Assembly: GCA_003165235.1 (NCBI GenBank)
Contig: PLSV01000115.1
Span: forward strand, 1,622-40,901
From: Syntrophobacteraceae bacterium
GTDB lineage: Bacteria; Desulfobacterota; Syntrophobacteria; Syntrophobacterales; Syntrophobacteraceae
Direction: 5' to 3'
Length of the DNA: 39,280 nt
Shown here: positions 23,853 to 32,914 of the stretch, in pieces
How positions within the stretch are numbered: position 1 is the first letter of the stretch
Layout of the letters: the number at the start of each line of letters is the position of its first letter
The notes under the pieces: model-generated
What the model was told of the DNA's origin: nothing
Seen by the model: only the letters and a program-made list of their open reading frames with translations
Databases searched by the model: none
Position numbers and translations under genes: made by a program

Positions 23853-25805
23853 AAAATTTTCCTCTATTTGCTCAAGCTCAAGAACTTTTGCTTCCCATTG
23901 GCAGGTTAGCTCATGAATCGTGTTCTGCGCCTGCCGGTATTGGGATTGAATCTCCACGGCCAGTCTTCCCTGCCTGTAAGTCTCAGCGTCGGCGAGCCGC
24001 TCTCTGAGGCGCTCCAGTTCAGCGTGGCAGGAATCCAGGTCTCGCTCGATGCTTTCAATCCGGTCCTGAACGGGTCTTCTGACACGGAAGAGTTCCGTCC
24101 TCCACTCCGCCTCGGCTCTTTTTTGGACGGTGCGCGCTTTTGCGCCTGAACCGTCGCCCTCTGGTTTTCCCTTCGCCGCGTTCTGAGGCAGGACATCGAG
24201 GCGAGTTTTCCAAATTCGCTGAAAGTCGTCGTAGTTACCGGGAAAAATGTGAATCCGACCCGATTTCACCACCAGGATCTTGTTTGCCACTCCGTTTATG
24301 AACCGTCGGTCATGGCTGATAAAGCAGATTGTTCCCGGGAAATCGGCAAGAGCTTTTTCCAGCACCACCCTGGATGAAATGTCGAGATGGTTCGTCGGCT
24401 CATCGAGGAGCAAGAAATTTGCGCGCTGAAGCAGGAGCTTGCAAAGGACCAGGCGCGCCTTCTCACCTCCGCTCAGCACCGCCGTTTTCTTCAGAACGTC
24501 TTCCCCGCGAAACAGAAAGGCCCCCAAAAGCCCGCGCAACTGTGTCTGGAGCATGTCGCCGCATACCCATAGCGCCTCCTCGAAGACTGTGGCGTCGAGA
24601 TTGAGCTGCTCCCATTGATGCTGTGCATAGTAGCCCGCCGTTGTATGAAAGCCCACTTTCAGTTCTCCGGAACTCGGCAAAACAACCCCGGCGAGAATCT
24701 TTAAAAGGGTGCTCTTCCCGGCCCCGTTAGGACCGAGAAAAGCGATTTTGTCCCCGCGCTCTATAACGAGATCTATCCCGGAATAGACGTTGGCGTCGCC
24801 GTAGGACTTGCTAACGTCCCGCAGCTCGATAACTCTCTTGCCTGATCGGGCCGGCGAAGGAAAAGAAAAATGGATTTGCGACTCCGCACCTGGAGCTTCA
24901 ACTTTTTCCATTCTCTCCAGCATCTTAATGCGGCTTTGAGCCTGCCCGGCCGTCTTTTTATCGTAGCGGTTCCTGTCGATGAATCGTTCGAGCTGCCTGA
25001 TCCGGTCCTGCTGGTTTTTGTAAGTCGCGAGGCGCACTTCCATGCGCTTGGCCTTCTCCTCGAGGTAAAAATCATAATTGCCGGCGTATTCGTGGAGCGC
25101 CCCCTGCTCGATTTCAATTATGCGCTGAATCGTTTTATTGAGAAAGGCGCGGTCGTGCGAGACCAGGATAAAAGCCGACGAGCAGTTCAGAAGATAGTCT
25201 TCCAACCACAGAAGGCATTCCAGATCGAGGTGGTTTGTCGGCTCGTCGAGCAGCAGCAGGTCAGGTTCGGACAAAAGAAGCCTCGCCAGCTCCAGGCGCA
25301 TCACCCAACCACCACTAAGCTCGGATACCGCAATGCCAAACTGGCTGCTCCGAAACCCGAGCCCTTCAAGGATCTTTTGCGCTCTTGCTTCAAAGTCGTA
25401 TCCAACCAGGTGATCGACCCGTTCGAGCGCCCCGGCGTGTTTCTTTGCAAGGGCGGTCAGAACCCCAGGGTCCTTCTCGCGATCCAACTCGAGTTGGATG
25501 GACTCCAGTTCGGCCCGCAGCTCTTGTGCATCCTCATGGACGTCCGTGGCGCGGGCCAAAACGGATTTGTCGCGCGCCGGAACCATTTCCTGCGGGAGAT
25601 GTCCGATTCGAAGACCCCTGGTTTTGGCCAGACTGCCTGAATCGGGTTCGATAACGCCAAGCAATATTTGGAAAAGAGTGGATTTCCCGGAGCCGTTGAC
25701 GCCTATAAGGCCGATCCTCTGGCCCGGATGCACGTGCAGGGACACCCCATGAAAAAGCTCCCTCTTCCCCAGATATTTCGAGACGTCATTTACGGTCAGC
25801 AACAA
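23799..25805 (-). CDS. ABC-F family ATPase (ribosome-associated, Uup/YheS-like)
   Basis: This 668-residue cytoplasmic protein has two ABC domains and no membrane part, as in ABC-F proteins that act on the ribosome or on stalled translation. Domain 1 has GVNGSGKST near residue 35, ELSGGWVMRLELA and LLLLDEPTNHLDLE. The charged linker (residues about 240-320) is followed by domain 2 with GPNGAGKST, LSGGEKARL and LLLDEPTNHLD. A C-terminal coiled-coil region (residues about 560-650) follows. The start is TTG 25805 with AGGAG five bases upstream. The last 20 residues (SREPEAGSGRQEAKRR) are encoded by the 14-bp tandem repeat, so the natural C-terminus has been replaced or extended. It is transcribed divergently from the HAD gene. 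Confidence 0.93.
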   Translation of the reverse strand: MLLTVNDVSKYLGKRELFHGVSLHVHPGQRIGLIGVNGSGKSTLFQILLGVIEPDSGSLAKTRGLRIGHLPQEMVPARDKSVLARATDVHEDAQELRAELESIQLELDREKDPGVLTALAKKHAGALERVDHLVGYDFEARAQKILEGLGFRSSQFGIAVSELSGGWVMRLELARLLLSEPDLLLLDEPTNHLDLECLLWLEDYLLNCSSAFILVSHDRAFLNKTIQRIIEIEQGALHEYAGNYDFYLEEKAKRMEVRLATYKNQQDRIRQLERFIDRNRYDKKTAGQAQSRIKMLERMEKVEAPGAESQIHFSFPSPARSGKRVIELRDVSKSYGDANVYSGIDLVIERGDKIAFLGPNGAGKSTLLKILAGVVLPSSGELKVGFHTTAGYYAQHQWEQLNLDATVFEEALWVCGDMLQTQLRGLLGAFLFRGEDVLKKTAVLSGGEKARLVLCKLLLQRANFLLLDEPTNHLDISSRVVLEKALADFPGTICFISHDRRFINGVANKILVVKSGRIHIFPGNYDDFQRIWKTRLDVLPQNAAKGKPEGDGSGAKARTVQKRAEAEWRTELFRVRRPVQDRIESIERDLDSCHAELERLRERLADAETYRQGRLAVEIQSQYRQAQNTIHELTCQWEAKVLELEQIEENFRSREPEAGSGRQEAKRR

Positions 25806-25861
25806 AACGACTCCTAAACGTTCGCACCGGCTTCGAATGATTCTATTTTAACTTTAAAGCG

Positions 25862-25889
25862 CGGGAATTTCATTCAAGCTTAATTCCCG
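25862..25889. promoter_or_regulatory. Inverted repeat CGGGAATT-N12-AATTCCCG in a divergent promoter region
   Basis: CGGGAATT (25862-25869) and AATTCCCG (25882-25889) are perfect 8-base arms, centred in the 185-base gap between the divergent ABC-F and HAD/exporter genes. The position suits an operator or a 5'-leader hairpin. No clear -35/-10 pair was found next to it. Confidence 0.35.
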
Positions 25890-25990
25890 TGAAACTTTCC
25901 TGCATCGCCATTCTTATCAGAGAGCCACCATGGTTTGAAATGAAAAGAATTCTCAGAAGCGCTAAAAAATGCTAAACACATCATTCGATT

Positions 25991-26740
25991 ATGAAGTCTC
26001 CCGGGAGCGCTGGCAACTTGGTCAATATTGAATCCAACTCCGATCCGGACCTCCAGGCGGTAATATTCGACTGCGACGGCGTTCTCGTTAATACCGAACC
26101 GCTGCATTACAGGGCCTTCCAGGAGGTGCTCGGCCCTCTTGGGCTGGGACACGATTTCGAGAGTTACCTGGAGCATTTCGTAGGTTTTGACGACCGGGAC
26201 GCTTTTATCTACGCTTTCAGACAAGCAGGGTTGGATCTTGCCCCTACGACTCTGGACAGGCTTATCGAAGCGAAGGCTCTAGCCCTAAGGGACCTCATCG
26301 GACAGGGGGTCCCCAGCTTTCCCGGAGTAGTTGAACTGGTAAAGGAACTGATGGACAGAGGGGTCCTAATGGCCGTAGCCTCAGGGGCGCTCCGGCATGA
26401 AATCGACCTTTTCATGGCCTCTCTGGGCCTGAACGGAGTGTTTCACGCAATTGTGGCTGCAGACGAAGTAACGAAGAGCAAGCCCGACCCGGAGACCTAT
26501 CTCCTTGCGCTAGAGCGGCTGAGGCAGGTCCAGGGATTGAGGCGCCTTGAAGTGATGAATTGCATTGCAATAGAAGATACCCGCGCGGGGATCCGATCGG
26601 CCAAATCGGCGGGGCTTCGGGTCATCGCCGTTACGAACTCGTTTCCAGCGTCTGAACTTACTGAGGCGGACAAGGTGATCGGATCTTTTTCGGAACTCAG
26701 CTTTGCGGAAATGGTAAATCTGCTCAAACGGCGGCGCTAG
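25991..26740 (+). CDS. HAD-superfamily phosphatase (beta-phosphoglucomutase/Gph-like)
   Basis: This 249-residue cytoplasmic HAD hydrolase has motif I FDCDGVLVNTEP (nucleophile and acid/base Asp, residues about 27-29) and a helical C1 cap. Motif II is AVASGALRHEI, motif III KSKPDPETY, and motif IV CIAIEDTRAGIRSAKSAG. Such proteins dephosphorylate sugar phosphates or phosphoglycolate, or isomerise beta-glucose-1-phosphate. The substrate cannot be told from sequence alone. It is eight bases upstream of the TolC-like gene, so it may be the first gene of the exporter operon, although a functional link is not obvious. Confidence 0.88.
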   Translation: MKSPGSAGNLVNIESNSDPDLQAVIFDCDGVLVNTEPLHYRAFQEVLGPLGLGHDFESYLEHFVGFDDRDAFIYAFRQAGLDLAPTTLDRLIEAKALALRDLIGQGVPSFPGVVELVKELMDRGVLMAVASGALRHEIDLFMASLGLNGVFHAIVAADEVTKSKPDPETYLLALERLRQVQGLRRLEVMNCIAIEDTRAGIRSAKSAGLRVIAVTNSFPASELTEADKVIGSFSELSFAEMVNLLKRRR

Positions 26741-26748
26741 GTGCAACG

Positions 26749-28092
26749 ATGAAACTATTAACCATGCTTTTCTTACTTCCGGGTTTACTTGTTCCCTTGA
26801 CAGCGTGGGGAGAAGCCGCGCGCATCGACCTGCCCCAGCCTCTTACCAAAGAAGCCGCCGTCGAATATGCGCTGGCTCACAACAGGGCTTACAGGGCCGC
26901 TTTCGAGGATGTCTCGGCAGCCAGCGAAAAGGTCTCACAGGCTCGAGCCGACTTCTTGCCGAAGCTCGACGGATCCTATGCAGTTACAAGGCTCTCCGAC
27001 CAGCCGTTTGTGTCGTTAACAGTGCCTGGTACGCAGCTATCTTTTCAGAAAATCCCTTTTTCGATACAGACCATCAACAGGTGGCAGGTCGATATGGTCC
27101 AACCTCTGTTTACCGGGTTTGGACTGGAGTCCCAGTACATGGCAAGCAAGGTCGGCCTGAAAATATCTCGATACCAGCTCGAAGAGGCCCGCCTCAACCT
27201 CGTACGCGACGTTCAGATCGCGCACCTCCAGACACTCCTTGGAGAAAAACTCGTTGAAGTGGCGCATGATAACGTGACAAGCCTTGAAGTGCAGAAAAAG
27301 AACGCCGAGTCCAATTACCAGCAGGGAGTCGCCGCTCGGAACGACGTACTCAAAGCCGATGTAGCCCTGGCTGAAGCAGTGCAGCGAGAGAGAAACACCA
27401 TCAAGCAATTAATTGTTCTACGCTCGAACCTGAATCAGCTTATGTACCTCGACCTGCAGGAAAAAGTCAAACTAGCCGGAATAGATGAAAGAACTTACCA
27501 TGTCCCGGATCTGCATCAGTTGTATTCGGCCGCCGAGGAGAAAAGGCCCGAATACCTGGCCGTGAAAGCTTCGATTCAGCAGGCCGAATACTCAAAAACA
27601 GCGGCCCGGAGCCGCTATTATCCCCACGTCTCCGCTTTTGCGCAATATTACCGGGAAGGTGAAGATTTCGCGGCCGATAAAAATCCATTCTCAAACAATG
27701 AAAACGCAGCCGTGGGGCTAAGAGTGGACTGGAATTTTTTTGAGGGGGGCAAGACAAGAGCTACCGAACTCGAATGGGAGTATCGCGTGAGAGGGATCGA
27801 GCAAAGACGCGACGATCTTCTACAGAAGATTCGGCTCCAGGTGGAAAATGCCTTCGAACAGTTAAAGGTGGCGAAAGCAAACATCGACACTGCCAGGAGC
27901 GCCGTCCAACAGGCGGAAGAAAACGACCGGATCACTACTCTCCAGTACAAGGAACAGGTCGTGATATTCCTTGAGGTTTTGAACGCCCAGGTATTTACGG
28001 CCCAGACACGCGCGGATTTTTATCAGGCCCTCTACGGCTACGAAATTGCCAAAGCTGAGTTGGAGCGGGCGATTGGCGGGCTCATAGAGTAG
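26749..28092 (+). CDS. TolC-family outer-membrane efflux protein
   Basis: This 447-residue outer-membrane channel has a signal peptide (LLTMLFLLPGLLVPLTAWGEA) and two OEP repeats of long alpha-helical coiled coils. Typical stretches are EAAVEYALAHNRAYR, QARADFLPKLDGSYA, VDMVQPLFTGFG and VGLRVDWNFFEGGKT, with QALYGYEIAKAELERAIG at the end. Such trimers form the exit duct of tripartite pumps. It is followed by HlyD/EmrA-like and EmrB-like genes, so it probably serves that pump. It is full length, and its start ATG 26749 has AGGTG upstream. Confidence 0.92.
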   Translation: MKLLTMLFLLPGLLVPLTAWGEAARIDLPQPLTKEAAVEYALAHNRAYRAAFEDVSAASEKVSQARADFLPKLDGSYAVTRLSDQPFVSLTVPGTQLSFQKIPFSIQTINRWQVDMVQPLFTGFGLESQYMASKVGLKISRYQLEEARLNLVRDVQIAHLQTLLGEKLVEVAHDNVTSLEVQKKNAESNYQQGVAARNDVLKADVALAEAVQRERNTIKQLIVLRSNLNQLMYLDLQEKVKLAGIDERTYHVPDLHQLYSAAEEKRPEYLAVKASIQQAEYSKTAARSRYYPHVSAFAQYYREGEDFAADKNPFSNNENAAVGLRVDWNFFEGGKTRATELEWEYRVRGIEQRRDDLLQKIRLQVENAFEQLKVAKANIDTARSAVQQAEENDRITTLQYKEQVVIFLEVLNAQVFTAQTRADFYQALYGYEIAKAELERAIGGLIE

Positions 28093-28197
28093 TTTCGATC
28101 AGAAAGGTCCCCTTTCGCCAGATCGAAAGACTTTCCACGCGCGAGGGGTAAACCCACGCCAGACCCCGTCCTGCGAGGGGCTTTCAAGGCATCGAAT

Positions 28198-29478
28198 ATG
28201 ACAAACGAAAAACCAACCGAATCCGAGGGCCCGACTAATAACATCCGTGCGCGGCGCATCAAGATCGGAGGATTGATCGTCCTGGTTGTGGCGGTTGCGG
28301 CTAGCATCTACTGGTGGGTTTTCATGAGAAATTATGTATCTACCGACGACGCTTATGCCAGGGCGGACAGCGAGATGGTTAGCGCCCGAATCCCCGGAAC
28401 TATCCTCAAGGTGTTAGTGGATAACGATTTTGCGGTCCAGACCGGACAACCCCTCATCGAACTGGACTCAGCCGATTACAAAGTTGCCGTTGATAAGGCA
28501 AAGGGGGCGCTCGACGAAGATGAGGCCTACCTCAAATCCGCAGAAATAATGGTGCCTCCGGTCAATGTCCAGACATCCTCCCAGGTGGAGGCCGCAGAGG
28601 CGGCGTTCAAGGCCGCCCAGGACACAGAGGCGCAAACCAGGCACAATATCCAACAATTAAGGGACACCCGCGCCGCTGCCGCTGCCGATTTAGCCCAAGC
28701 CGAGCGCGATTATAAACGCTTCGAAGCCCTTTCGGCTTCCGGAGCCGGCACCCAACGCCAGCGAGAGCAGGCGCAAACAACATATGACAGGGCGAAGCCC
28801 CAACTACGAGCAGCAGACGCCCAGATAGCGGCATCAGAGTCGGCTCTTGCGGCCGCTTCTCAACAGGTGAATAGAGCCAGGGCGCAGCTTCAAACCGCAA
28901 GAAGCGAGCGGGCCAACGTAGATGTCCAGATCCACAAAGTTGAGGCTCTCAAAGGTAAACGCGACAAGTCAATGGCCGACCTTGACGCCGCTCGGCTCAA
29001 TCTCTCTTACTGCATGATTACGGCGTCAATTGAAGGCTACATTGCCCAAAAAAATATTCAGGTGGGCGACCGGATTCAGCCTGGACAGGCCCTGATGGCC
29101 GTTGTCCCCCTAAGCAAGATTTACATTGAAGCAAATTTCAAGGAAACTCAGCTCACGAACGTGCGTATCGGACAGCCCGCCTCGGCATCCGCCGACATTT
29201 ATCCCGGATACACCTACACGGGGAAGGTGGCTGGAATCAGGGCAGGGACCGGGGCAGCTTTTTCCCTCATTCCACCCGAGAACGCCACCGGCAACTGGAT
29301 CAAAGTCGTCCAGCGGATTCCGGTAAGGATCGAACTGGACAAACCACCCCCCCCTGACCATCCACTGAGGGTCGGAGCGTCTCTGGACGTGACCATAGAT
29401 GTGGCGGACAGGAGCGGTTTGCATCTGCTGCAAACCACCCCGAACATCGCTTTGTCGCCATCATCAGAAAAGCCATGA
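28198..29478 (+). CDS. emrA: HlyD/EmrA-family membrane fusion protein
   Basis: This 426-residue periplasmic adaptor has an N-terminal membrane anchor (residues about 18-40, GGLIVLVVAVAASIYWWVF). It is followed by YVSTDDAYARADSEMVSARI, typical of EmrA-type adaptors. A lipoyl half-motif (LKVLVDNDFAVQTGQPLIEL) precedes a long coiled-coil hairpin (residues about 120-265). The second lipoyl half (GYIAQKNIQVGDRIQPGQ) and a beta-barrel come after. It links the inner-membrane EmrB-like transporter to TolC. Its stop overlaps the next ATG by four bases. A 105-base gap separates it from tolC upstream. The symbol is by similarity. Confidence 0.92.
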   Translation: MTNEKPTESEGPTNNIRARRIKIGGLIVLVVAVAASIYWWVFMRNYVSTDDAYARADSEMVSARIPGTILKVLVDNDFAVQTGQPLIELDSADYKVAVDKAKGALDEDEAYLKSAEIMVPPVNVQTSSQVEAAEAAFKAAQDTEAQTRHNIQQLRDTRAAAAADLAQAERDYKRFEALSASGAGTQRQREQAQTTYDRAKPQLRAADAQIAASESALAAASQQVNRARAQLQTARSERANVDVQIHKVEALKGKRDKSMADLDAARLNLSYCMITASIEGYIAQKNIQVGDRIQPGQALMAVVPLSKIYIEANFKETQLTNVRIGQPASASADIYPGYTYTGKVAGIRAGTGAAFSLIPPENATGNWIKVVQRIPVRIELDKPPPPDHPLRVGASLDVTIDVADRSGLHLLQTTPNIALSPSSEKP

Positions 29479-31043
29479 CCCCTGAGATCGAACACCACCC
29501 CAAAGTCAATAAGTGGGTTGTAGCCCTCTCGGTAATGCTCCCGACCTTCATCGAGGTTATGGACACCAGTGTAGTCAACGTCTCCCTTCCACATATTCAG
29601 GGGAGCATGAACGCGGGGGTTGACGAAGTCACATGGGTGCTAACGTCCTATCTTGTCTCCAACGCCATCATAATTCCTATTACCGGTTGGCTGGCCAGCG
29701 TTTTTGGCAGGAAGCGCTATCTGATATTTTCCCTTTTACTTTTCACGGCGGCCTCGATTCTTTGCGGCGCGGCGCCGTCTCTCAGCATGCTCATATTAGC
29801 GCGGATACTGCAAGGGCTTGGTGGAGGCGGGCTCCAGCCGCTTTCTCAGGCAATTTTGCTCGAAACCTTCCCGCGGCGCGAACACGGAATGGCAATGGCC
29901 GTTTTCGGAATGGGGGTGGTAATGGCCCCCATAGTTGGACCGGTCGTAGGCGGGTGGATTACGGATAACTGGTCCTGGCGATGGGTTTTCTACATCAACC
30001 TGCCGGCCGGAGTACTCGCCGTCTTCCTGACGACTCTTTTCATCCACGATCCGGCCTATATAAAGCGGGAGGTGTTCCGCATCGACAGATGGGGCCTTTT
30101 CTTGCTTACTCTCGGCCTTGGCGCGCTTCAAATAGTCCTTGATAAAGGGGAGCGTGATGACTGGCTTCAGTCTAATTTCATTCTTATCCTCTCAATCACG
30201 GCTGCGCTGGCTTTGACTCTGTTCATTATTGTGGAGCTGCACTCCGAACATCCCGTCGTCGATCTCAGAATTTTCAGGGACAGGAGTTTCAGCGCCGGAA
30301 CTATAATTATGTTTCTGGGATTTTTCTGTTTATTCGGGAGCTTCGTTCTACTGCCCCTCTACGCTCAGCAGTTGATGGGATATACGGCGTTTTGGGCTGG
30401 ACTGATCCTGGGTCCGGGAGGTTTATCGAGCTTTGTTATAATGCCTGTTGCAGGGATTTTGATGAGAAAGGGAATCAAACCATGGCTCCTCCTGATCGCA
30501 GGTTTGGGCATCACGTCTTATGGATTATATATGATGTCGAATTTCAACCTCGAGGCGGACTTTTTCTCGATAGCCTTGCCTCGGCTAATTCAGGGTCTCG
30601 GCCTTGGGCTGTTTTTTGTTCCCCTTTCAGCGGCGGCCTACTTTAACATCCCGATGGAGCAGATGGGCAACGCATCGGGAATTTTCAACCTGGTGAGAAA
30701 CCTGGGGGGCAGTTTCGGAGTCGCCTTCAGCGCCACGCTCCTATCGCAGCGCACCCAAGTCCACCAGACCTTTCTTTCTGAAAGAATTACTCCTTACAAT
30801 CCCGCCTTCCGGGAGGCCTATCAACGGGCGCAGGATTTTCTCCACATGAATCACTCGGCGGCCGCGCCATCAACGGGAGGACTTGTATTCCTCTACCAGG
30901 AGATTATGCGTCAGGCGAGCATGCTCTCGTTCAACGACACTTTTTATGTGCTTTCCATCGGGACGGTTATTCTCATCCCACTTACTTTATTGCTGAGAAA
31001 GGGACGCTCCGGGGCTGCTTCATCCGGAGCAGGCATGCACTGA
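29475..31043 (+). CDS. emrB: DHA2-family MFS drug exporter (EmrB/QacA type)
   Basis: This 522-residue inner-membrane antiporter has about 14 transmembrane helices, as in EmrB/QacA. Visible family motifs are PTFIEVMDTSVVNVSLPHI in helix 1, VTWVLTSYLVSNAI, motif A GWLASVFGRKRY and motif C-like GPVVGGWI. With the preceding adaptor and TolC protein it forms a complete proton-driven tripartite exporter of hydrophobic compounds. The actual cargo is not evident. The ATGA overlap with emrA implies coupled translation. No defects are seen. Confidence 0.93.
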   Translation: MTPEIEHHPKVNKWVVALSVMLPTFIEVMDTSVVNVSLPHIQGSMNAGVDEVTWVLTSYLVSNAIIIPITGWLASVFGRKRYLIFSLLLFTAASILCGAAPSLSMLILARILQGLGGGGLQPLSQAILLETFPRREHGMAMAVFGMGVVMAPIVGPVVGGWITDNWSWRWVFYINLPAGVLAVFLTTLFIHDPAYIKREVFRIDRWGLFLLTLGLGALQIVLDKGERDDWLQSNFILILSITAALALTLFIIVELHSEHPVVDLRIFRDRSFSAGTIIMFLGFFCLFGSFVLLPLYAQQLMGYTAFWAGLILGPGGLSSFVIMPVAGILMRKGIKPWLLLIAGLGITSYGLYMMSNFNLEADFFSIALPRLIQGLGLGLFFVPLSAAAYFNIPMEQMGNASGIFNLVRNLGGSFGVAFSATLLSQRTQVHQTFLSERITPYNPAFREAYQRAQDFLHMNHSAAAPSTGGLVFLYQEIMRQASMLSFNDTFYVLSIGTVILIPLTLLLRKGRSGAASSGAGMH

Positions 31044-31093
31044 CCCGGAAGTGGATTCTTTGTCTCAACAGATCCGGAGGAGACCAGCCGCAG

Positions 31094-32281
31094 ATGATAC
31101 CCGCAAACGAGATTGCAAACAGGATTGCCGCGCTGCAGGCGCTGCTGAGGGAAAGTGGGGTCGATGCCGCAGTAATACGGCAAAATGCCGATCTATTCTA
31201 CCTCACAGGCACCGTTCAGGATTCTCACCTCATTGTGCCCTCATCAGGGAACCCGATCTTCGTTGTGCGGCGAAGCCTTGCGCGGGCCGAGGCGGAATCG
31301 CCTCTGCGTCCCATAATCCAGATGAAGAACCTGGCTGACGTACGCGAAGCCACGTTCGCAGTATGCGGGACCAGCGAACCCAAAACTATCGGTCTTGAAC
31401 TGGACGTAATCCCGGCCAACGCATTTTTCACTTACGACAAGAAGATCTTTCCCAAACAGCAGATCGTTGACATAAGCGGCTTCATACGTCAGGCACGGAT
31501 GATAAAATCATCCTGGGAAATCCAGATAATGCGGGATGCGGCCGCCATATCCAAACTGGTGGCTGAATCGGTCCCGCATCTTCTCACGCCGGGCATGACC
31601 GAACTCGAGTTGTGCGCTGAGTTGGAGGCTGTCTCACGCAAGGCCGGCAATTCAGGAATGGTTCGCATGAGGACCTTTAACCTGGAGATGGTTTTCGGAC
31701 ATATTCTCTCGGGACCGAATGCCGCAGTCCCCTCCTATACCGATGCGCCTACGGGAGGTCCGGGCATTTCGCCGGCATTCGGACAAGGCGCCGGAGACAG
31801 AAAAATAACCGCTGGCGACATTGTGAGCGTCGATACAATGATCATTTGGAACGGGTACGCAAACGACCAAACCAGGAATTTCTGCATCGGCCAGCCTCCC
31901 CCCAGACTCGCCAGCGCTTACGAATTCGTTCAGTCGGTGCATGCCCGCTTCAGAAACCTGGCGCGTCCGGGCGCCGTCACGGGCGAACTCTATGAGGACG
32001 TATGGCGGTGGGCTCGAGAAGCTGGATGGGCCGCATGGTTCATGGGCTGCTCAGATCCAAGGGTCACCTTTGTCGCACACGGCATAGGCCTTGAGATAGA
32101 CGAATTTCCATTTATCGCCCAGGGGCAGAAACTGGAGCTTCAGCAAGGGATGGTTTTCGCGTTCGAACCCAAGGTGGTCATTCCGGACGAAGGAATTGCC
32201 GGACTCGAAAATACATACCTTGTCACAAGTGATGGCATTGAATCTCTGAATACAACCACCGAAGAACTCGTGATAATCTGA
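31094..32281 (+). CDS. M24-family metallopeptidase (Xaa-Pro aminopeptidase-like)
   Basis: This 395-residue cytoplasmic enzyme has a creatinase-like N-terminal domain (residues 1-135; RIAALQALLRESGVDAAVIR) and a pita-bread catalytic domain. The five dinuclear metal ligands are all visible: Asp in VSVDTMI, Asp in YANDQTRNF, His in FVAHGIGLEIDE, Glu in FAFEPK and Glu in GLENTYLV. It would cleave N-terminal residues preceding proline or act on a related substrate. GGAGGAG lies about 12 bases upstream of the ATG. It is 50 bases after emrB and 12 bases before the next small gene, so it could be part of the same transcript. Confidence 0.9.
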   Translation: MIPANEIANRIAALQALLRESGVDAAVIRQNADLFYLTGTVQDSHLIVPSSGNPIFVVRRSLARAEAESPLRPIIQMKNLADVREATFAVCGTSEPKTIGLELDVIPANAFFTYDKKIFPKQQIVDISGFIRQARMIKSSWEIQIMRDAAAISKLVAESVPHLLTPGMTELELCAELEAVSRKAGNSGMVRMRTFNLEMVFGHILSGPNAAVPSYTDAPTGGPGISPAFGQGAGDRKITAGDIVSVDTMIIWNGYANDQTRNFCIGQPPPRLASAYEFVQSVHARFRNLARPGAVTGELYEDVWRWAREAGWAAWFMGCSDPRVTFVAHGIGLEIDEFPFIAQGQKLELQQGMVFAFEPKVVIPDEGIAGLENTYLVTSDGIESLNTTTEELVII

Positions 32282-32293
32282 GCGGAGTGTGAA

Positions 32294-32704
32294 ATGAACG
32301 AGGATGTGGACCGTAATCTGGATTTATGGAAAAACCAACTCGAAAAAGCGTGGCGCAGAATTCCCAAACCCTTTCGCAGCGAACGGGCCGTTCACAGAAC
32401 GCTTCAATGCCATCTATACGGGATGCTGCGGGAACTCGGCTGCAGTACTGTGGCCGACTACATGCCTCCACGAATCGCTGACCGGCCGGTTGACATTATA
32501 GCCGTAAACGATGATAACGAAATAGTTTACGCCGTATGCCTGGACACTCTTGTCACCCTGGCGGCGGTCAAGAGCCTGAGCAGTTTCGCAGCAGTGAACA
32601 AAGTTATTTTCACGACAGGCATGCTTGAGAAGAAAGTAAAGGAAAGCAGGTTTTTTCTGAACGAAGAGATAAAGCACATTCATCTGAAGCCGTTTGACCA
32701 TTAA
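32294..32704 (+). CDS. Small protein of unknown function
   Basis: A 136-residue cytoplasmic protein I do not recognise. It begins with a charged helix (LDLWKNQLEKAWRRIPKPF). It contains a beta-rich core, RPVDIIAVNDDNEIVYAVCLD, whose spacing resembles the D...(D/E)xK core of PD-(D/E)xK nucleases. The second acidic/lysine pair is replaced by CLD, so any nuclease activity is doubtful. The gene lies 12 bases after the M24 peptidase and is probably cotranscribed; GCGGAGTG precedes the ATG. The following 210 bases up to the TolC gene hold nothing recognisable. Confidence 0.7.
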   Translation: MNEDVDRNLDLWKNQLEKAWRRIPKPFRSERAVHRTLQCHLYGMLRELGCSTVADYMPPRIADRPVDIIAVNDDNEIVYAVCLDTLVTLAAVKSLSSFAAVNKVIFTTGMLEKKVKESRFFLNEEIKHIHLKPFDH

Positions 32705-32914
32705 GATATTGCATTCCATTCGTTCCGAAAAGGTTCTTTGCGTCCATGCCATGTGCAGATGGTCCAAATCGCCCCTGCTCAACGCCTGCGGCTTGGCCCT
32801 CACTCTCCGGCATTGAAAAGCGACTGAAGGATTAATTCTTTAAATCAGGCGACAAGTACTGTATAAAAGCTTGCCCATAAACTGAAACTAATTCCAATTC
32901 GCGAAGGTTGCGCG

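Noticed and set aside
24870..25640. 256-codon plus-strand frame opposite the ABC-F gene
   Set aside because: It mirrors a strongly conserved ABC-F coding region and shows no motifs or start signals.
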